Shown: positions 29,016 to 38,538, counted from the first letter of the stretch. The stretch is DNA of 64,000 nucleotides from Hyphomicrobiales bacterium (GCA_017305715.1 JAFKKG010000024.1:62001-126000); one strand, 5' to 3'. The notes: generated from the sequence alone by a model not told the origin. A program made the numbers and translations.

Positions 29016-30365
29016 ATGGGAAATTCCAGCACCCTCGCCACCCGCCTCACCTTCAACCGCATCGACGACCACACCGCAACGCTGCTGCGAGAGGCCCGCG
29101 AACTGGTGACGGAAGCGATGCCGCCGATCCTCGACAAATTTTACGATCATATCAGCCGGTTCTCGGAGACCTCGGCGTTTTTCCGCAACCGCGAGCACAT
29201 GATGCATGCCAAGGCGATGCAGCTGAAGCACTGGGCCATTATCCTGGAAGGCCGCTTCGACGCGGACTACGAGGCGTCCGTCACCCGCATCGGCGAAATC
29301 CATAACAAGCTCGGGCTGGAGCCGCGCTGGTATATCGGGGGCTACAATGCCCTGCTCTCCGATCTCGTGAACGAGATTGCGACCCGCATGCCGGCGCGTC
29401 TGCTACACCCGGGCGCCGCGACGAAATGCGCTGCGATGCAGCGTGCGATCATCAATGCCGCCATGCTCGACATGGATATCGCCATATCGGTCTATATCGA
29501 TGCCGGCCACCGCGACCGCCGGCAGACGCTGGACCGCCTGGCGTCGAATTTTGAGAGCACCGTCGGTGGCGTCGTCGATATCGTTGCTTCCGCGGCGACA
29601 GAGCTTCAAGCGGCCGCGCAATCGCTGCAGGCGGCGACCGCCCGCACGTCGACGCAATCGGGCCTCGTCACGAACGCCTCGCGGGAGGCCACGGCGAATG
29701 TCAACGCCGTGGCCGCCGCCGTCGAGCAATTGACAAACTCCATCGGGGAAATCAGCCAGCGCGTCAGCGACTCCGCCCGGATCGCCGCGGAAGCGACCGA
29801 AGGTATCAACGCCGCCGGCGAGAAGATGCAGCAGCTGTCGGTTGCCGCGCAACAGATCGGCGCCATCGTCGACCTGATCACCAGCATTGCCGGGCAGACC
29901 AATCTTCTGGCGCTGAACGCCACCATCGAAGCTGCAAGGGCAGGCGACGCCGGGCGCGGATTTGCGGTGGTCGCCCAGGAAGTCAAATCGCTGGCCGAAC
30001 AAACCGCAAAGGCTACCGCGGAGATCGCCTCGCAGATCGGGAACATCCAGAAATCGACCACGGACTCGACCACGGCCATCACCGATATCGTGGGTGTCAT
30101 CAGGTCGATGGGCGAGGTATCGACCGCTATCGCGTCCGCGGTAGAGCAGCAGGGCGCGGCGACCAACGAAATCTCGCGCAATGTCCAGCAGGCTGCAGTC
30201 GGCACCACCGATGTCTCGCGTAATATTGAGGATGTACGCCACGCTGCGGAGGAATCCGGCGCCACCGCGTCCAACGTGCTAGATGCCGCAGGTGAGTTGT
30301 CGAAACAATCCGAAACCCTTCGCAACGAGGTCTCGAAGTTCCTGGACACGGTGAAGGCGGCCTGA
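29016..30365 (+). CDS. Globin-coupled chemoreceptor (HemAT-like)
   Basis: A 449-residue soluble chemoreceptor with an N-terminal protoglobin domain (about 1-165) and a C-terminal MCP signalling domain (about 190-449) with the tip [20 protein letters not shown]. The haem-ligand His96 lies in [20 protein letters not shown], the pattern typical of HemAT-type sensors. No membrane segments are seen, so it senses oxygen (or another haem ligand) in the cytoplasm and would signal to CheA for aerotaxis. Its ATG is preceded by CGGAGAAC, a fair ribosome site. It is probably monocistronic; no che genes are close. Confidence 0.94.
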   Translation: MGNSSTLATRLTFNRIDDHTATLLREARELVTEAMPPILDKFYDHISRFSETSAFFRNREHMMHAKAMQLKHWAIILEGRFDADYEASVTRIGEIHNKLGLEPRWYIGGYNALLSDLVNEIATRMPARLLHPGAATKCAAMQRAIINAAMLDMDIAISVYIDAGHRDRRQTLDRLASNFESTVGGVVDIVASAATELQAAAQSLQAATARTSTQSGLVTNASREATANVNAVAAAVEQLTNSIGEISQRVSDSARIAAEATEGINAAGEKMQQLSVAAQQIGAIVDLITSIAGQTNLLALNATIEAARAGDAGRGFAVVAQEVKSLAEQTAKATAEIASQIGNIQKSTTDSTTAITDIVGVIRSMGEVSTAIASAVEQQGAATNEISRNVQQAAVGTTDVSRNIEDVRHAAEESGATASNVLDAAGELSKQSETLRNEVSKFLDTVKAA

Positions 30366-30655
30366 ACGGGGACGCTGGACGCCGCCCCGAATACAGAATC
30401 TGGCCACAATGTTGCGGAACTCCGGCGACCTCCGATGCGCCGATGATCGGCAGCAATATTGTGCGCCTTCATCCTGCATCCTGCCGTTGAATTTACTCGT
30501 TAATTCGCGACGATCCGCCTCTGTGCTCGATCGGTCACAGGCACCCACCTGCCGCGAAAAATTTGACCGGTTTCGGGGTGACAAGGCCTGTCAAAATGGC
30601 GACAATCGGATTAATCCGTGTCTGCAAATCAGCTTTGGAACTCGCGTTGAGGAAA

Positions 30656-31261
30656 ATGCCGTCCGTGATCGCGTCACGATCATCGTTGTTGGCTGCTGCC
30701 GCCGGCCTCCTCGTGCTGAGCCCGGTGCACGCGCATGCGCAGTGGTGGCGCAGCGCGCCGGTCGATTTCGAATCCTGTGCGGACACCGCCGAAAAGGCCA
30801 AGAGCAAGGAAGAGAAGACCTCAGCGCTTGCCGAATGCAACGCGAAGTTCGCCGGCCGCCGCAAACCGGGCGGCGGTTACACCTATTACGACTTCATGCA
30901 GGACCGCACCTTCGATATCGCGGGGCCCAATCCGACGGCGGAAGAGCAGAAGCATATCGACCATCAATACACCGCCTATCTCGAGAACCAGCGGCGCAAC
31001 ACCATCGCCGCGGCGTTCACGGCCAGGCAGCAGCAACAACAGGAAGCGCAGCAGCGCGTGCAGCAGGTATCGCTGCGAACCGAGCCCGAAAAAATCCCGG
31101 TGCCGGTGGCGAGCCCGGTCAAGCAGGCCGCCCGCATCAAGGCCTCCAACTGCGCCAAGAATGCCTTCTCCTGTGAATGGCCGCGCTTGTCGCAAGGCAT
31201 CGACGATCTGAAGAAGCTGTTCGGCGCAACGCCGGCGCCGAGCAAGCCGAAGCGAGGCTGA
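30656..31261 (+). CDS. Secreted hypothetical protein, Gln-rich middle
   Basis: A 201-residue protein with a good signal peptide: start MPSVIASRSSLLAAAAGLLV, then cleavage after AHA, leaving QWW. The ATG at 30656 is preceded by GAGGA; frames opening further upstream lack this. The mature part has four Cys (SCADTAEK, AECNAKF, SNCAKNAFSCEW), possibly two disulfides, and a Q-rich stretch near residues 124-140 that looks like a coiled or flexible linker. No domain was recognised. Probably a periplasmic protein specific to this lineage. Confidence 0.7.
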   Translation: MPSVIASRSSLLAAAAGLLVLSPVHAHAQWWRSAPVDFESCADTAEKAKSKEEKTSALAECNAKFAGRRKPGGGYTYYDFMQDRTFDIAGPNPTAEEQKHIDHQYTAYLENQRRNTIAAAFTARQQQQQEAQQRVQQVSLRTEPEKIPVPVASPVKQAARIKASNCAKNAFSCEWPRLSQGIDDLKKLFGATPAPSKPKRG

Positions 31262-31264
31262 CTT

Positions 31265-31300
31265 CTTCCGCCGTCCCGGCCTGAGCCGGGACGATGACGT
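31265..31300. repeat. Short palindrome 'GTCCCGGCCTGAGCCGGGAC'
   Basis: A near-perfect hairpin with GTCCCGGC/GCCGGGAC arms directly after the secreted-protein gene. A similar element occurs at 48604-48630. It may act as a terminator-like structure or dispersed repeat. Confidence 0.55.
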
Positions 31301-31343
31301 CACTCCACAATCACCGTCGCCCGGAACACCCGCATCAACGGGA

Positions 31344-31556
31344 TCAATGCGTGCGTGCACGCCTGGTTCGGCGCGGCGTGACTGGCCTCGTGACCGGCGA
31401 CGGCTCATAGGCCCGCCTCGCCGCACGCTGCTCTTGCAGCCGCGCGTCATAGCCCGGCGATGGCGTCGCCGTCGGCGGCGCGGCGTGAGCCGGGATCAGG
31501 GATGCCGCGCCAAGAAATGCGACAATCGCCAGAGCTGCCGCGCGCGTTGGTTTCAT
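31344..31556 (-). CDS. Small exported Arg-rich hypothetical protein
   Basis: A 70-residue product with a signal peptide (MKPTRAAALAIVAFLGAASL, then cleavage after AHA) and a short mature tail rich in Arg, Pro and Thr. A ribosome site GGGAGAAG is 7 bases before the ATG. The mature part of under 50 residues shows no domain. It is convergent with the secreted protein gene at 30656. The export signal and ribosome site make it likely real, although short. Confidence 0.55.
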   Translation of the reverse strand: MKPTRAAALAIVAFLGAASLIPAHAAPPTATPSPGYDARLQEQRAARRAYEPSPVTRPVTPRRTRRARTH

Positions 31557-31615
31557 GTCGCTTCTCCCGCTCAAGCCCGATGGGACTAGGTTCAATCGTT
31601 CGCTCCGGACTCTGT

Positions 31616-31740
31616 TCACCTCTCCCAGCGGGGAGAGGTCGATCTGCGCAGCAAATCGGGTGAGGGCGCGCTGCTCCAACGACGGACCGTAAACCCTCAC
31701 CCGGCGCTTCGCGCCGACCTCTCCCGACGGGAGAGGTCGA
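31616..31740. repeat. Dispersed intergenic palindromic repeat, family A
   Basis: Paired inverted units rich in CTCTCCC...GGGAGAGG with an inner CGCTTCGCG-type hairpin. The same family recurs at 37572, 38539, 40868, 54571, 56132, 62322 and 63019. Always intergenic in this window. Confidence 0.85.
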
Positions 31741-31798
31741 ATTCCCGATGCCGGTCGAGCTCAACCTAATCTCATCCCGCTTTAGTCGCTCTAACGCA

Positions 31799-31925
31799 GT
31801 TCAGCGGCTTTATCCTTCGGGACGAGGCCGTTCCTCGGGATGAGGCCCGGCAGCTCAGGATGAACTCTCAGACCCTCATGGTGAGGAGCGCGGCAACGCC
31901 GCGCGTCTCGAACCACGAGGCCATT
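31799..31925. repeat. Dispersed intergenic repeat with CTCATGGTGAGGAGCGCGGC core
   Basis: The segment includes CCTCATGGTGAGGAGCG and a matching CGCGTCTCGAACCACGAGG, which form a hairpin. This resembles a frequent Bradyrhizobium-type intergenic element (recalled, not searched). No gene is seen here. Confidence 0.6.
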
Positions 31926-31981
31926 AGCGCATACCAAAGCCAAAACCCACGCGCCATCATTGCCATTTCAAGACAACGGCA

Positions 31982-32983
31982 TCAGCCGCGGATCTGTTCC
32001 GGCGTCAATCCCGGCGAGCCCTTGGCCTCGGCCTCGGCCTTGCGGATCAGCTCGACGACCCGTCGCGACAATGGCGCGTCCAGCCCGCGCCGGTCGGCAA
32101 TCCCGGTGATGACGCCCTGCAGATAGTCGATCTCGGTGCGGCGGCCGCGCTGCAAATCCTCCCACATCGAAGACCGCGCCTCGGGATCGATCTTCATCGT
32201 CCGTCCCAGCATGGCCTCGAAGATCATGTCCGGCAGCCGCAGCAAGCGCGGCATCCAGGCGGCCGGAATCGGCGTCGACGACACCGGAATGATGCCCTCG
32301 GCGCGGATCGCCACCAGGCCTTCCGCCATCTGGTCGGCGAATAATCTCCGCCACGGCCGCTGCGCGAGTTGCCGGCGCAGCGGCAGGTCGCCCAGCGCAT
32401 TGAGCGCGTTGTTGAGATTGACGAGCAGCTTGCCCCATTGCACGCCGTCGATGTTGTCGGTCGGGCGCATCTTCAGGCCGGGCACCGAAAGCTTTTCAGC
32501 GGTATCGCCATCGTCCTGTTCGATCACGATGTCGCCGGAGGTGGCGCGATGAAATCGCCCCTCGCCCGCCGAGATCACGTTGAACGGCACCATACCGCCG
32601 AGCACGCGCCTTCCGGGCAGGCGGTTGCGCAGCACCGTGACATTGCCGACGCCGTTCTGCAGGCTCACGACGACGACATCGGGCGGTGCATTCCTGGCGA
32701 TGATATCGGCGATGTCGGCGGTATCGGCGCTTTTGACCGTGACCAGCACGACGCCGGCATCCCCGAAGATCGACGGATCGTCCGACAGCGCCAGCGCCTG
32801 TGCATCGATCGTCCGATCAACCCCTTCAAAGCTCGTCGCCCGCAGGCCCCTGGCCTCGATCTCGGCGATCACCCGTGGGCGGGCCAGCAGCGCGACACGG
32901 CGGCCGCCGGCCGCCAGCATGCCGCCGACGAAGCAGCCGATGCTGCCCGCCCCCGCCACGCCAATCGTTCGGCCTGCGTTCAT
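31982..32983 (-). CDS. Ketopantoate reductase-family protein
   Basis: A 333-residue NADPH-dependent 2-dehydropantoate 2-reductase family enzyme. The N-terminal Rossmann motif is IGVAGAGSIGCFVGGML near residues 7-23. Family landmarks follow: VVVSLQNGVGN near 100, and the Lys of VQWGKLLVNLNNALNALG near 178-195, where K and N are the catalytic and substrate-binding residues of PanE. The ATG at 32983 is chosen over an in-frame TTG two codons earlier. With no pantothenate genes nearby, it may reduce another 2-keto acid; the family holds many such paralogs. Confidence 0.87.
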   Translation of the reverse strand: MNAGRTIGVAGAGSIGCFVGGMLAAGGRRVALLARPRVIAEIEARGLRATSFEGVDRTIDAQALALSDDPSIFGDAGVVLVTVKSADTADIADIIARNAPPDVVVVSLQNGVGNVTVLRNRLPGRRVLGGMVPFNVISAGEGRFHRATSGDIVIEQDDGDTAEKLSVPGLKMRPTDNIDGVQWGKLLVNLNNALNALGDLPLRRQLAQRPWRRLFADQMAEGLVAIRAEGIIPVSSTPIPAAWMPRLLRLPDMIFEAMLGRTMKIDPEARSSMWEDLQRGRRTEIDYLQGVITGIADRRGLDAPLSRRVVELIRKAEAEAKGSPGLTPEQIRG

Positions 32984-33131
32984 ATTCAATTGTCTCTATT
33001 GCCGGCCCTTCGATAGCAGAACCGCCTGGTGGTGCCTATCGAAGGCGCATCCCGTCAGCCGGGCGCGCCTTGTAACCGTCATGGGCCACCGCTATGTTTC
33101 GCCGGGGGCTGACACGCTGCAGGAGAAGACC

Positions 33132-33734
33132 ATGGGTTTACTCGACATACTCAACGGCATGCAGAACGGCCCCCGCGGCCCGAGCGCCCCGAGCGCACCA
33201 TCGGATGGCAAGGAGGGCATGTCCCCGATGACAATGGCGATCCTGGCCCTGCTGGCCTGGAAAGCCGTGAAGCATTTCGGTGGCAGCCAGCCCGGAGCAG
33301 CGCCCTCGACGCCGTCTGCGCCCCCCAAACTTCCCGGCAACGTGACCGCGAGCCTGCCCGGCGGGCTGGGCGGTGCGTTGGGCGGCGGCGGTCTCAGTGA
33401 CCTGATGAAGGGCGGCCTCGGCGGTTTGCTCGCGGGCGGCGCCGCCGGCAGCATTTTGAGCGGCGGCCTCGGCGACCTGCTCAAGCAGTTTCAGGAAAAG
33501 GGCCAGGGTGACGCGGCCAATTCATGGGTCAGCAACGGTCCTAACAAAGAAATCGCGCCCGGCGATCTCGCCAGCGCCCTCGGCGCCGACCAGATCAATT
33601 CGCTGGCCGCGCAAAGCGGGCTGTCCAGCGATGAATTGCTGAAAGGCCTCAGCCAGTATCTACCCGATGTGATCAATCATTTGACGCCGGACGGCAGGCT
33701 GCCGAACGAGCACGAAATCTCAAGCCGGCTCTGA
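33132..33734 (+). CDS. YidB-like (DUF937) protein
   Basis: A 200-residue protein starting MGLLDILNGMQNG, with a single hydrophobic stretch (MAILALLAWKAVKHFG, about 36-51), a Gly-rich middle (GGLGGALGGGGLSDLMKGGL) and a conserved C-terminal domain (WVSNGPNKEIAPGDLASALG ... LPDVINHLTPDGRLP) characteristic of YidB/DUF937. AGGAGAAG precedes the ATG. Function of the family is poorly known. The next gene downstream encodes a small GlsB/YeaQ-type membrane protein, a common stress-related neighbour. Confidence 0.85.
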   Translation: MGLLDILNGMQNGPRGPSAPSAPSDGKEGMSPMTMAILALLAWKAVKHFGGSQPGAAPSTPSAPPKLPGNVTASLPGGLGGALGGGGLSDLMKGGLGGLLAGGAAGSILSGGLGDLLKQFQEKGQGDAANSWVSNGPNKEIAPGDLASALGADQINSLAAQSGLSSDELLKGLSQYLPDVINHLTPDGRLPNEHEISSRL

Positions 33735-33822
33735 TACTGCGATAACGCGGCGCGTTCGCGCGCCGCATTCTCTCTCACAGAACCTTGCTCTCTCACAGAA
33801 CCTTGCAAGAAGGACCACAGTC

Positions 33823-34098
33823 ATGGGTGGCATTATCTGGGTCGTCGTCGTCGGCTTCGTCGCCGGAATCATCGCGCGCCTGCTTTCGCCCGGCCCGAAC
33901 AACCCGAGCGGGTTCATCCTGACCACGGTGCTCGGCATCGCTGGTGCGTTTCTGGCCACCTTTATCGGCCAGGCCATCGGCCATTACGGTCCCGATCAGG
34001 GCGCCGGCTTCATCACCGCCACCATCGGCGCATTGATCGTGCTGTTCATCTGGAACCGGCTGGTCGCCCGCGGCACGATTTCCGACATGAATAAGTGA
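33823..34098 (+). CDS. GlsB/YeaQ/YmgE family small membrane protein
   Basis: A 91-residue protein with three hydrophobic segments (about 3-20, 32-52, 62-80), matching the transglycosylase-associated / GlsB-YeaQ-YmgE family of stress-induced membrane proteins. Typical sequence features are GFVAGIIARLLSPGPN and a final IWNRLVARG. AGAAGGA lies about 12 bases ahead of the ATG. Function is not established. Just upstream, at 33775-33805, a short repeated CTCTCACAGAACCTTG occurs twice. Confidence 0.88.
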   Translation: MGGIIWVVVVGFVAGIIARLLSPGPNNPSGFILTTVLGIAGAFLATFIGQAIGHYGPDQGAGFITATIGALIVLFIWNRLVARGTISDMNK

Positions 34099-34108
34099 CG
34101 GCGTAGCT

Positions 34109-34209
34109 GTCATCCCGGGGCGATGCGTAGCATCGAACCCGGGATCTCGAGATTCACCGGTGCGCAATTGCGCACCTGCGGTCTGGTGCTGGCGCACCAT
34201 CCCGGAATG
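34109..34209. repeat. Dispersed intergenic repeat, family B
   Basis: Begins TCATCCCGGGGCGATGCGTA and ends ATCCCGGAATGACG, with an internal GGTGCGCAATTGCGCACC palindrome. Related copies are at 42594-42693 (reverse orientation) and 47289-47365. Confidence 0.8.
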
Positions 34210-34231
34210 ACGAATCTAATTTTCTCAGCCC

Positions 34232-35014
34232 TCACAAAATCAAATGCATGCCCGCATCCATGCGGATGAACTCACCGGTCATCTGTCCTGACGCCGGCGA
34301 GGCGAGGAATGTGACGAGCTGCGCAATATCGTCGGCCGTTGAGGCCGTCTTCAGCGGGACCTTGGCGATCACGGAATCGCGCACCGCCTTGGCTCCGGCC
34401 TCGCCGCGGCCCTTGGTGAACCAGGGCGTATCGATATAGCCCGGGCATACCGTGTTGACGCGGATCAGGGGCGCGAGCGCCCGCGCCAGCGATTGCGTCA
34501 TGGTGTTGAGCGCGCCCTTGCTCGCGGCATAGGCCACCGAAGAACCGCCGCCGGAAATGCCGGCTACCGACGACACGTTGACCACGGCGGTGGCCCGGCC
34601 GGATGCTTTTGCACCGGCCTCGAGCTGCGCCCGCGCGGCACGGATCATCTGGAACGGGCCGATGGTGTTGACGGCATAGATGCGCTGGAAATCTTCCGCG
34701 GTGAGGCCATCCATATTGTCATGCGGCACATGCTTGGTGGTGCCGGCATTGTTGACCAGGATATCGAGCCGTCCCCAGGACGCCGCAGCCGCCGCGATCT
34801 TCTTGCAATCCTCGTCGCGCGAGACATCGCCCTGCACCACCACGACTTCGGCGCCCGCCGTGCGGCAGAGGTCCGCGGTCGCTTCGGCCTCGGCCTTGCT
34901 GTTGGAGTAATTGACGACGATACGCGCACCGCCCTTGGCCAGAATGGCCGCCGTCGCAGCCCCAAGGCCGGATGCCGAACCCGTTACGATCGCGTACAAA
35001 CCATCCTTCGACAT
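34232..35014 (-). CDS. SDR-family oxidoreductase
   Basis: A 260-residue short-chain dehydrogenase. The cofactor motif is VTGSASGLGAATAAIL near residues 9-24, NNAG is at about 88-91, and the catalytic Ser-Tyr-Lys set is seen in VNVSSVAG and YAASKGALN. VCPGYIDTPWF gives the C-terminal cofactor segment. Two ATGs are 6 bases apart; AAGAGGA abuts the first and is 7 bases from the second, so 35014 is preferred. It is divergent from the acyl-CoA dehydrogenase genes and may perform the 3-hydroxyacyl step of the same pathway (inference). Confidence 0.9.
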   Translation of the reverse strand: MSKDGLYAIVTGSASGLGAATAAILAKGGARIVVNYSNSKAEAEATADLCRTAGAEVVVVQGDVSRDEDCKKIAAAAASWGRLDILVNNAGTTKHVPHDNMDGLTAEDFQRIYAVNTIGPFQMIRAARAQLEAGAKASGRATAVVNVSSVAGISGGGSSVAYAASKGALNTMTQSLARALAPLIRVNTVCPGYIDTPWFTKGRGEAGAKAVRDSVIAKVPLKTASTADDIAQLVTFLASPASGQMTGEFIRMDAGMHLIL

Positions 35015-35298
35015 CCGCATTCCTCTTGTTGTTTTGAGCCGAACTTTCCCCGCGGTGGCATACCATATCGCGCCATAAAGTCCCTGCAAATCCGCACCTT
35101 CCGCTAGGCGGAATTCATTCATCGCCTGATGGGCCTCATGCTGCCCCCGCAAGCGGCCCTGCGGGCAGCGCTTGTCAGGCCTATGGCTTTTCCTCATCAT
35201 AAAGCGCAAGAAAAGGTCGAGAACAGAGCGCACCCGAAGCTCGGCGAAACAGCCGGGCCCGGTGCCAATCGTCTGTGCCAATCAAGATGAGGAACGCT

Positions 35299-36363
35299 GT
35301 GGCGGAGAGTGAGAACATTGTTGCCGAGACCGCGGAGAAAATCTTCGCCGATCTTGCGGACGCCCAAACCATCAATCGCGACAAGGAAGGCGCCTGGAAA
35401 GCCCCGCTCTGGCAGGCGCTGACGGAGTCCGGCCTGCCGCTGTCCTGGGTGCCGGAGGATTGCAACGGTTCGGGCGCGAGCCTCGCCGAAGGCTTTTCCG
35501 TTCTCAGCGCCGCCGGGCGCCATGCCGTCGCTGTCCCGCTGGCCGAAACCATGCTCGCCGGCTGGCTGCTGGCACAGGCGAAGATCTCTTCGCCCGACGG
35601 CGAAATGACCGTCGCGCCCGCAAGCCCGAAGGATCGCATCACGCTCAATGCCGATGGCAGCCTGTCGGGAAAAGCCCGCGGCGTGCCGTTCGCCAAAGCC
35701 GCGAGGCACATCGCGGTCCTCGCCGGCGATGCCAAGGGGCTGTCGATCGCGCTCGTCGATGCCAGCAAATGCCGGATCGAGGCCGGCCTCGGCCTCGGCG
35801 GAGATCACAGCGACACGGTGATCTTCGACAAGGTGCAGCCGGTCACGACCAGGCCGGCGCCAAAGGGTTTTGAGCAGACCCACCTGATGCTGATGGGGGG
35901 CGTCGCCCGCTCGCTGCAAATCGCCGGCGCGCTGGAATCGATGCTGGAAATCTCCGTCGGCTATTCCAACGAGCGCGTCGCCTTCGAAAAGAAAATTTCG
36001 AAGTTCCAGGCGGTGCAGCACAACCTCGCACGCCTGGCCGGCGAATCGGCGGCCGCCCTTGCCGCGGCAACATCGGCGGCCGATGCCATCGCCAACGCAA
36101 AATCCTTCAATGACGAGGTGTTCCTCGAGGCCGTCGCGGCAAAAATCCGCTGCTCGGAAGCGGCTGAAAAGGGCGGCGGCATCGCCCATCAGGTCCATGG
36201 CGCGATCGGCTTCACCATCGAGCACATCCTGCACCGCTATTCGCTGCGCGCGCTCGGATGGCGCGACGATTTCGGCTCCGAAAGCTACTGGGCGGTCGAA
36301 CTCGGCAAGCTCGTGGCGAACCGCGGCGCCGATGAATTGTGGCCGCTGGTGGCCTCGCGCTGA
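35299..36363 (+). CDS. Acyl-CoA dehydrogenase, small-subunit type
   Basis: A 354-residue acyl-CoA dehydrogenase family protein. The C-terminal helical domain is recognisable (FEKKISKFQAVQHNLARLAG, then AHQVHGAIGFTIEHILHRYS and LRALGWRDDFG), while the N-terminal half is divergent. The usual catalytic Glu position is not obvious, as in the smaller subunit of heteromeric ACADs such as the FadE28/FadE29 or PimC/PimD pairs. The start is probably the GTG at 35299 after GAGGA; upstream ATG 35287 or GTG 35275 are alternatives. The next gene, 34 bases on, is the full-length partner. Confidence 0.85.
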   Translation: MAESENIVAETAEKIFADLADAQTINRDKEGAWKAPLWQALTESGLPLSWVPEDCNGSGASLAEGFSVLSAAGRHAVAVPLAETMLAGWLLAQAKISSPDGEMTVAPASPKDRITLNADGSLSGKARGVPFAKAARHIAVLAGDAKGLSIALVDASKCRIEAGLGLGGDHSDTVIFDKVQPVTTRPAPKGFEQTHLMLMGGVARSLQIAGALESMLEISVGYSNERVAFEKKISKFQAVQHNLARLAGESAAALAAATSAADAIANAKSFNDEVFLEAVAAKIRCSEAAEKGGGIAHQVHGAIGFTIEHILHRYSLRALGWRDDFGSESYWAVELGKLVANRGADELWPLVASR

Positions 36364-36397
36364 TTTTTGTAACCGTTTGCCTGCATAGAGACGCCCC

Positions 36398-37558
36398 ATG
36401 ACCGCAGCCCTCCGTTTCGATCCGATCCGCCTGCCGCCCGAATGCGAACAGCTTCGTAAGGAAGTGCGCGCTTTCCTTGCCGAGGAAATCGCCGCCGGCA
36501 CCTTCGATCCGCACAAGCCCAACCGCGAAGACACCGACGCGCCGGAATTTTCCCGAAGGGTCGGCGCCAAGGGCTGGCTCGGCATGACCTGGCCGAAGAA
36601 ATATGGCGGCCATGAGCGCTCGTTCCTCGAGCGCTATGTCGTGACCGAGGAGATGCGCGTCGCCAACGCGCCGACGCGGCGCTTCTTCGTCGCCGACCGC
36701 CAGAGCGGGCCGGTGCTGCTGAAATACGCGCCGGAGAATATCAAGATGGACATCCTGCCGCGCATCTGCCGCGGCGAGGTCTGTTTTGCGATCGGCATGA
36801 GCGAGCCGAACTCCGGCTCCGACCTGTTTGCGGCCAAGACCCGCGCCACCAAGACCGACGGCGGCTATCTGATCAACGGCACCAAGATCTGGACCTCGTC
36901 GGCCCACATCGCCGACTACATGATCGCGATCTTCCGCACCTCGCCGCCGACCAAGGAAAATCGCCGCCACGGCCTGACCCAGTTCCTGGTCAAGATGAAG
37001 CAGCCGGGCATCCAGGTGAACCCGATCGGCCAGATCACCGGCCAGTACGAGTTCAACGAGGTGGTCTTCACCGATTTCTTCGTACCCGACGATCACGTGC
37101 TCGGCGAAGTCGACGGCGCCTGGAAGCAGGCGACGTCAGAACTCGCCTATGAGCGCTCCGGCCCGGAGCGTTTTCTCGAAACCTATTACGTGCTGACCGA
37201 ACTGGTCCGCGCCGTCGGCAAGAACCCGGATACCCGCAGCGCCGAAGGCATCGGCCGTCTGGTGGCGCAGTTGCACACCATGCGGCGCATGTCGGTCTCG
37301 GTGGCGGGCATGCTGCAGGCCGGCAAGGAGCCGGTGGTGGAGGCTTCGATCGTCAAGGACATCGGCACGGTGTGGGAGCAGGCGCTGCCGCACCGGGTGC
37401 GCGACCTTGCGGCATTCGTCGAGGAAACCGCCACCAACCGCGAGACGCTGGAGAACCAGCTTTCATTCGCGATCAAGACTGCGCCGAAACTGACCATCCA
37501 GGGCGGCACCACCGAAGTGCTGCGCGGCATCATCGCCCGCGGGCTCGGTCTGCGCTGA
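36398..37558 (+). CDS. Acyl-CoA dehydrogenase
   Basis: A 386-residue FAD enzyme introducing a 2,3-double bond into an acyl-CoA. Landmarks are GWLGMTWPKKYGGHERSFLE near 58-77, AIGMSEPNSGSDLFAAKTRA near 130-149 (the FAD/substrate loop), GTKIWTSSAHIADYM near 163-177, and the C-terminal IQGGTTEVLRGIIARGLGL. It probably forms a heteromer with the preceding smaller ACAD. The downstream enoyl-CoA hydratase supplies the next step. The chain type of the substrate (straight, dicarboxylic, branched) cannot be read from the sequence. Confidence 0.93.
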   Translation: MTAALRFDPIRLPPECEQLRKEVRAFLAEEIAAGTFDPHKPNREDTDAPEFSRRVGAKGWLGMTWPKKYGGHERSFLERYVVTEEMRVANAPTRRFFVADRQSGPVLLKYAPENIKMDILPRICRGEVCFAIGMSEPNSGSDLFAAKTRATKTDGGYLINGTKIWTSSAHIADYMIAIFRTSPPTKENRRHGLTQFLVKMKQPGIQVNPIGQITGQYEFNEVVFTDFFVPDDHVLGEVDGAWKQATSELAYERSGPERFLETYYVLTELVRAVGKNPDTRSAEGIGRLVAQLHTMRRMSVSVAGMLQAGKEPVVEASIVKDIGTVWEQALPHRVRDLAAFVEETATNRETLENQLSFAIKTAPKLTIQGGTTEVLRGIIARGLGLR

Positions 37559-37571
37559 CGCATTCTCTTCT

Positions 37572-37684
37572 AACCTCTCCCTCTGGGAGAGGTCGGATCG
37601 CCCTGGCGATCCGGGTGAGGGGTTACGGCCTATCGATAGACCGCACCCCCTCACCCCAACCCTCTCCCCATGGGAGAGGGAGCA
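37572..37684. repeat. Dispersed intergenic palindromic repeat, family A
   Basis: Inverted units CCTCTCCCTCTGGGAGAGG and CCCTCTCCCCATGGGAGAGG with an inner GGCGATCC hairpin, between the ACAD and enoyl-CoA hydratase genes. Confidence 0.85.
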
Positions 37685-37727
37685 CACTTTCGCCGTAGCA
37701 ACACCTTGATCAATCGGAGACAACACC

Positions 37728-38528
37728 ATGAGCAAATACACTGTTATCGGCGTCGAGAAGCACGGCCATGTCGGCCTGATCGAGATCCGCAAACCGCCGC
37801 TGAATTTCTTCGACGTGGCGCTGATCAATCAGATCGCGGACGCGCTGGAAGAATTCGACAAGGATGTCGAAATCCGCGCCTCGGTGCTCGCTGCGCAAGG
37901 CAAGGCATTCTGCGCAGGCGCCGATTTCTCCGACCCGCAGCGGCAGGAGCAGGAAGCCAGCGCGCAGAAGGATCCGGCCGCCAATTTGCCGATCAACCAT
38001 CTCTACGTTCAGGCCGTGCGCATCTTCCGCAACAAGAAGCCGATCGTCGCGGCAGTGCATGGCGCGGCCATCGGCGGCGGTCTCGGCCTTGCGGTGTCGG
38101 CGGATTTCCGCGTCACCTGCCCCGAAGCCCGCTTTGCCGCGAACTTCACCAAGCTCGGCTTCCATCCGGGCTTCGGCCTCACCACGACGCTGCCCGAACT
38201 GGTCGGCAAGAACAATGCGGAGCTGATTTTCTACACCAGCCGCCGCGTCACCGGCGAGGAAGCCACCCGCATGGGCCTTGCCAATATCTGCGTGCCGCAG
38301 GATCAGGTTCGCGCCGAGGCCATGAAGCTCGCGGCGGAAATCGCCGAATGCTCGCCGCTCGGCCTGGTCTCGACCCGCGCCACCATGCGCGCCGGCCTCG
38401 CCGACCGCGTCCTTGCCGCCACCAACCATGAACTGATCGAGCAGACCAAGCTCCGCGCCACCGAAGACTTCAAGGAAGGCGTCAAGGCGACGGCCGAGCG
38501 AAGGGTCGCGAACTTCAAGGGGCGGTGA
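37728..38528 (+). CDS. Enoyl-CoA hydratase/isomerase family protein
   Basis: A 266-residue crotonase-fold protein. The oxyanion-hole segments are visible as AFCAGADFSDP near residues 63-73 and HGAAIGGGLGLAVSADFRV near 112-130, and the trimer-interface region FTKLGFHPGFGLTTTLP follows. The catalytic Glu pair of classic hydratases is partly replaced (HPGFG where hydratases often carry E), so isomerase or another crotonase activity is possible. It follows the ACAD pair across a family A repeat, and a GGAGA ribosome site precedes the ATG. Confidence 0.9.
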   Translation: MSKYTVIGVEKHGHVGLIEIRKPPLNFFDVALINQIADALEEFDKDVEIRASVLAAQGKAFCAGADFSDPQRQEQEASAQKDPAANLPINHLYVQAVRIFRNKKPIVAAVHGAAIGGGLGLAVSADFRVTCPEARFAANFTKLGFHPGFGLTTTLPELVGKNNAELIFYTSRRVTGEEATRMGLANICVPQDQVRAEAMKLAAEIAECSPLGLVSTRATMRAGLADRVLAATNHELIEQTKLRATEDFKEGVKATAERRVANFKGR

Positions 38529-38538
38529 GGTTTTTCTT

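Noticed and set aside
28518-29303. A 261-codon minus-strand frame
   Set aside because: It overlaps the start of the globin-coupled receptor, lacks a ribosome site and has no family pattern.
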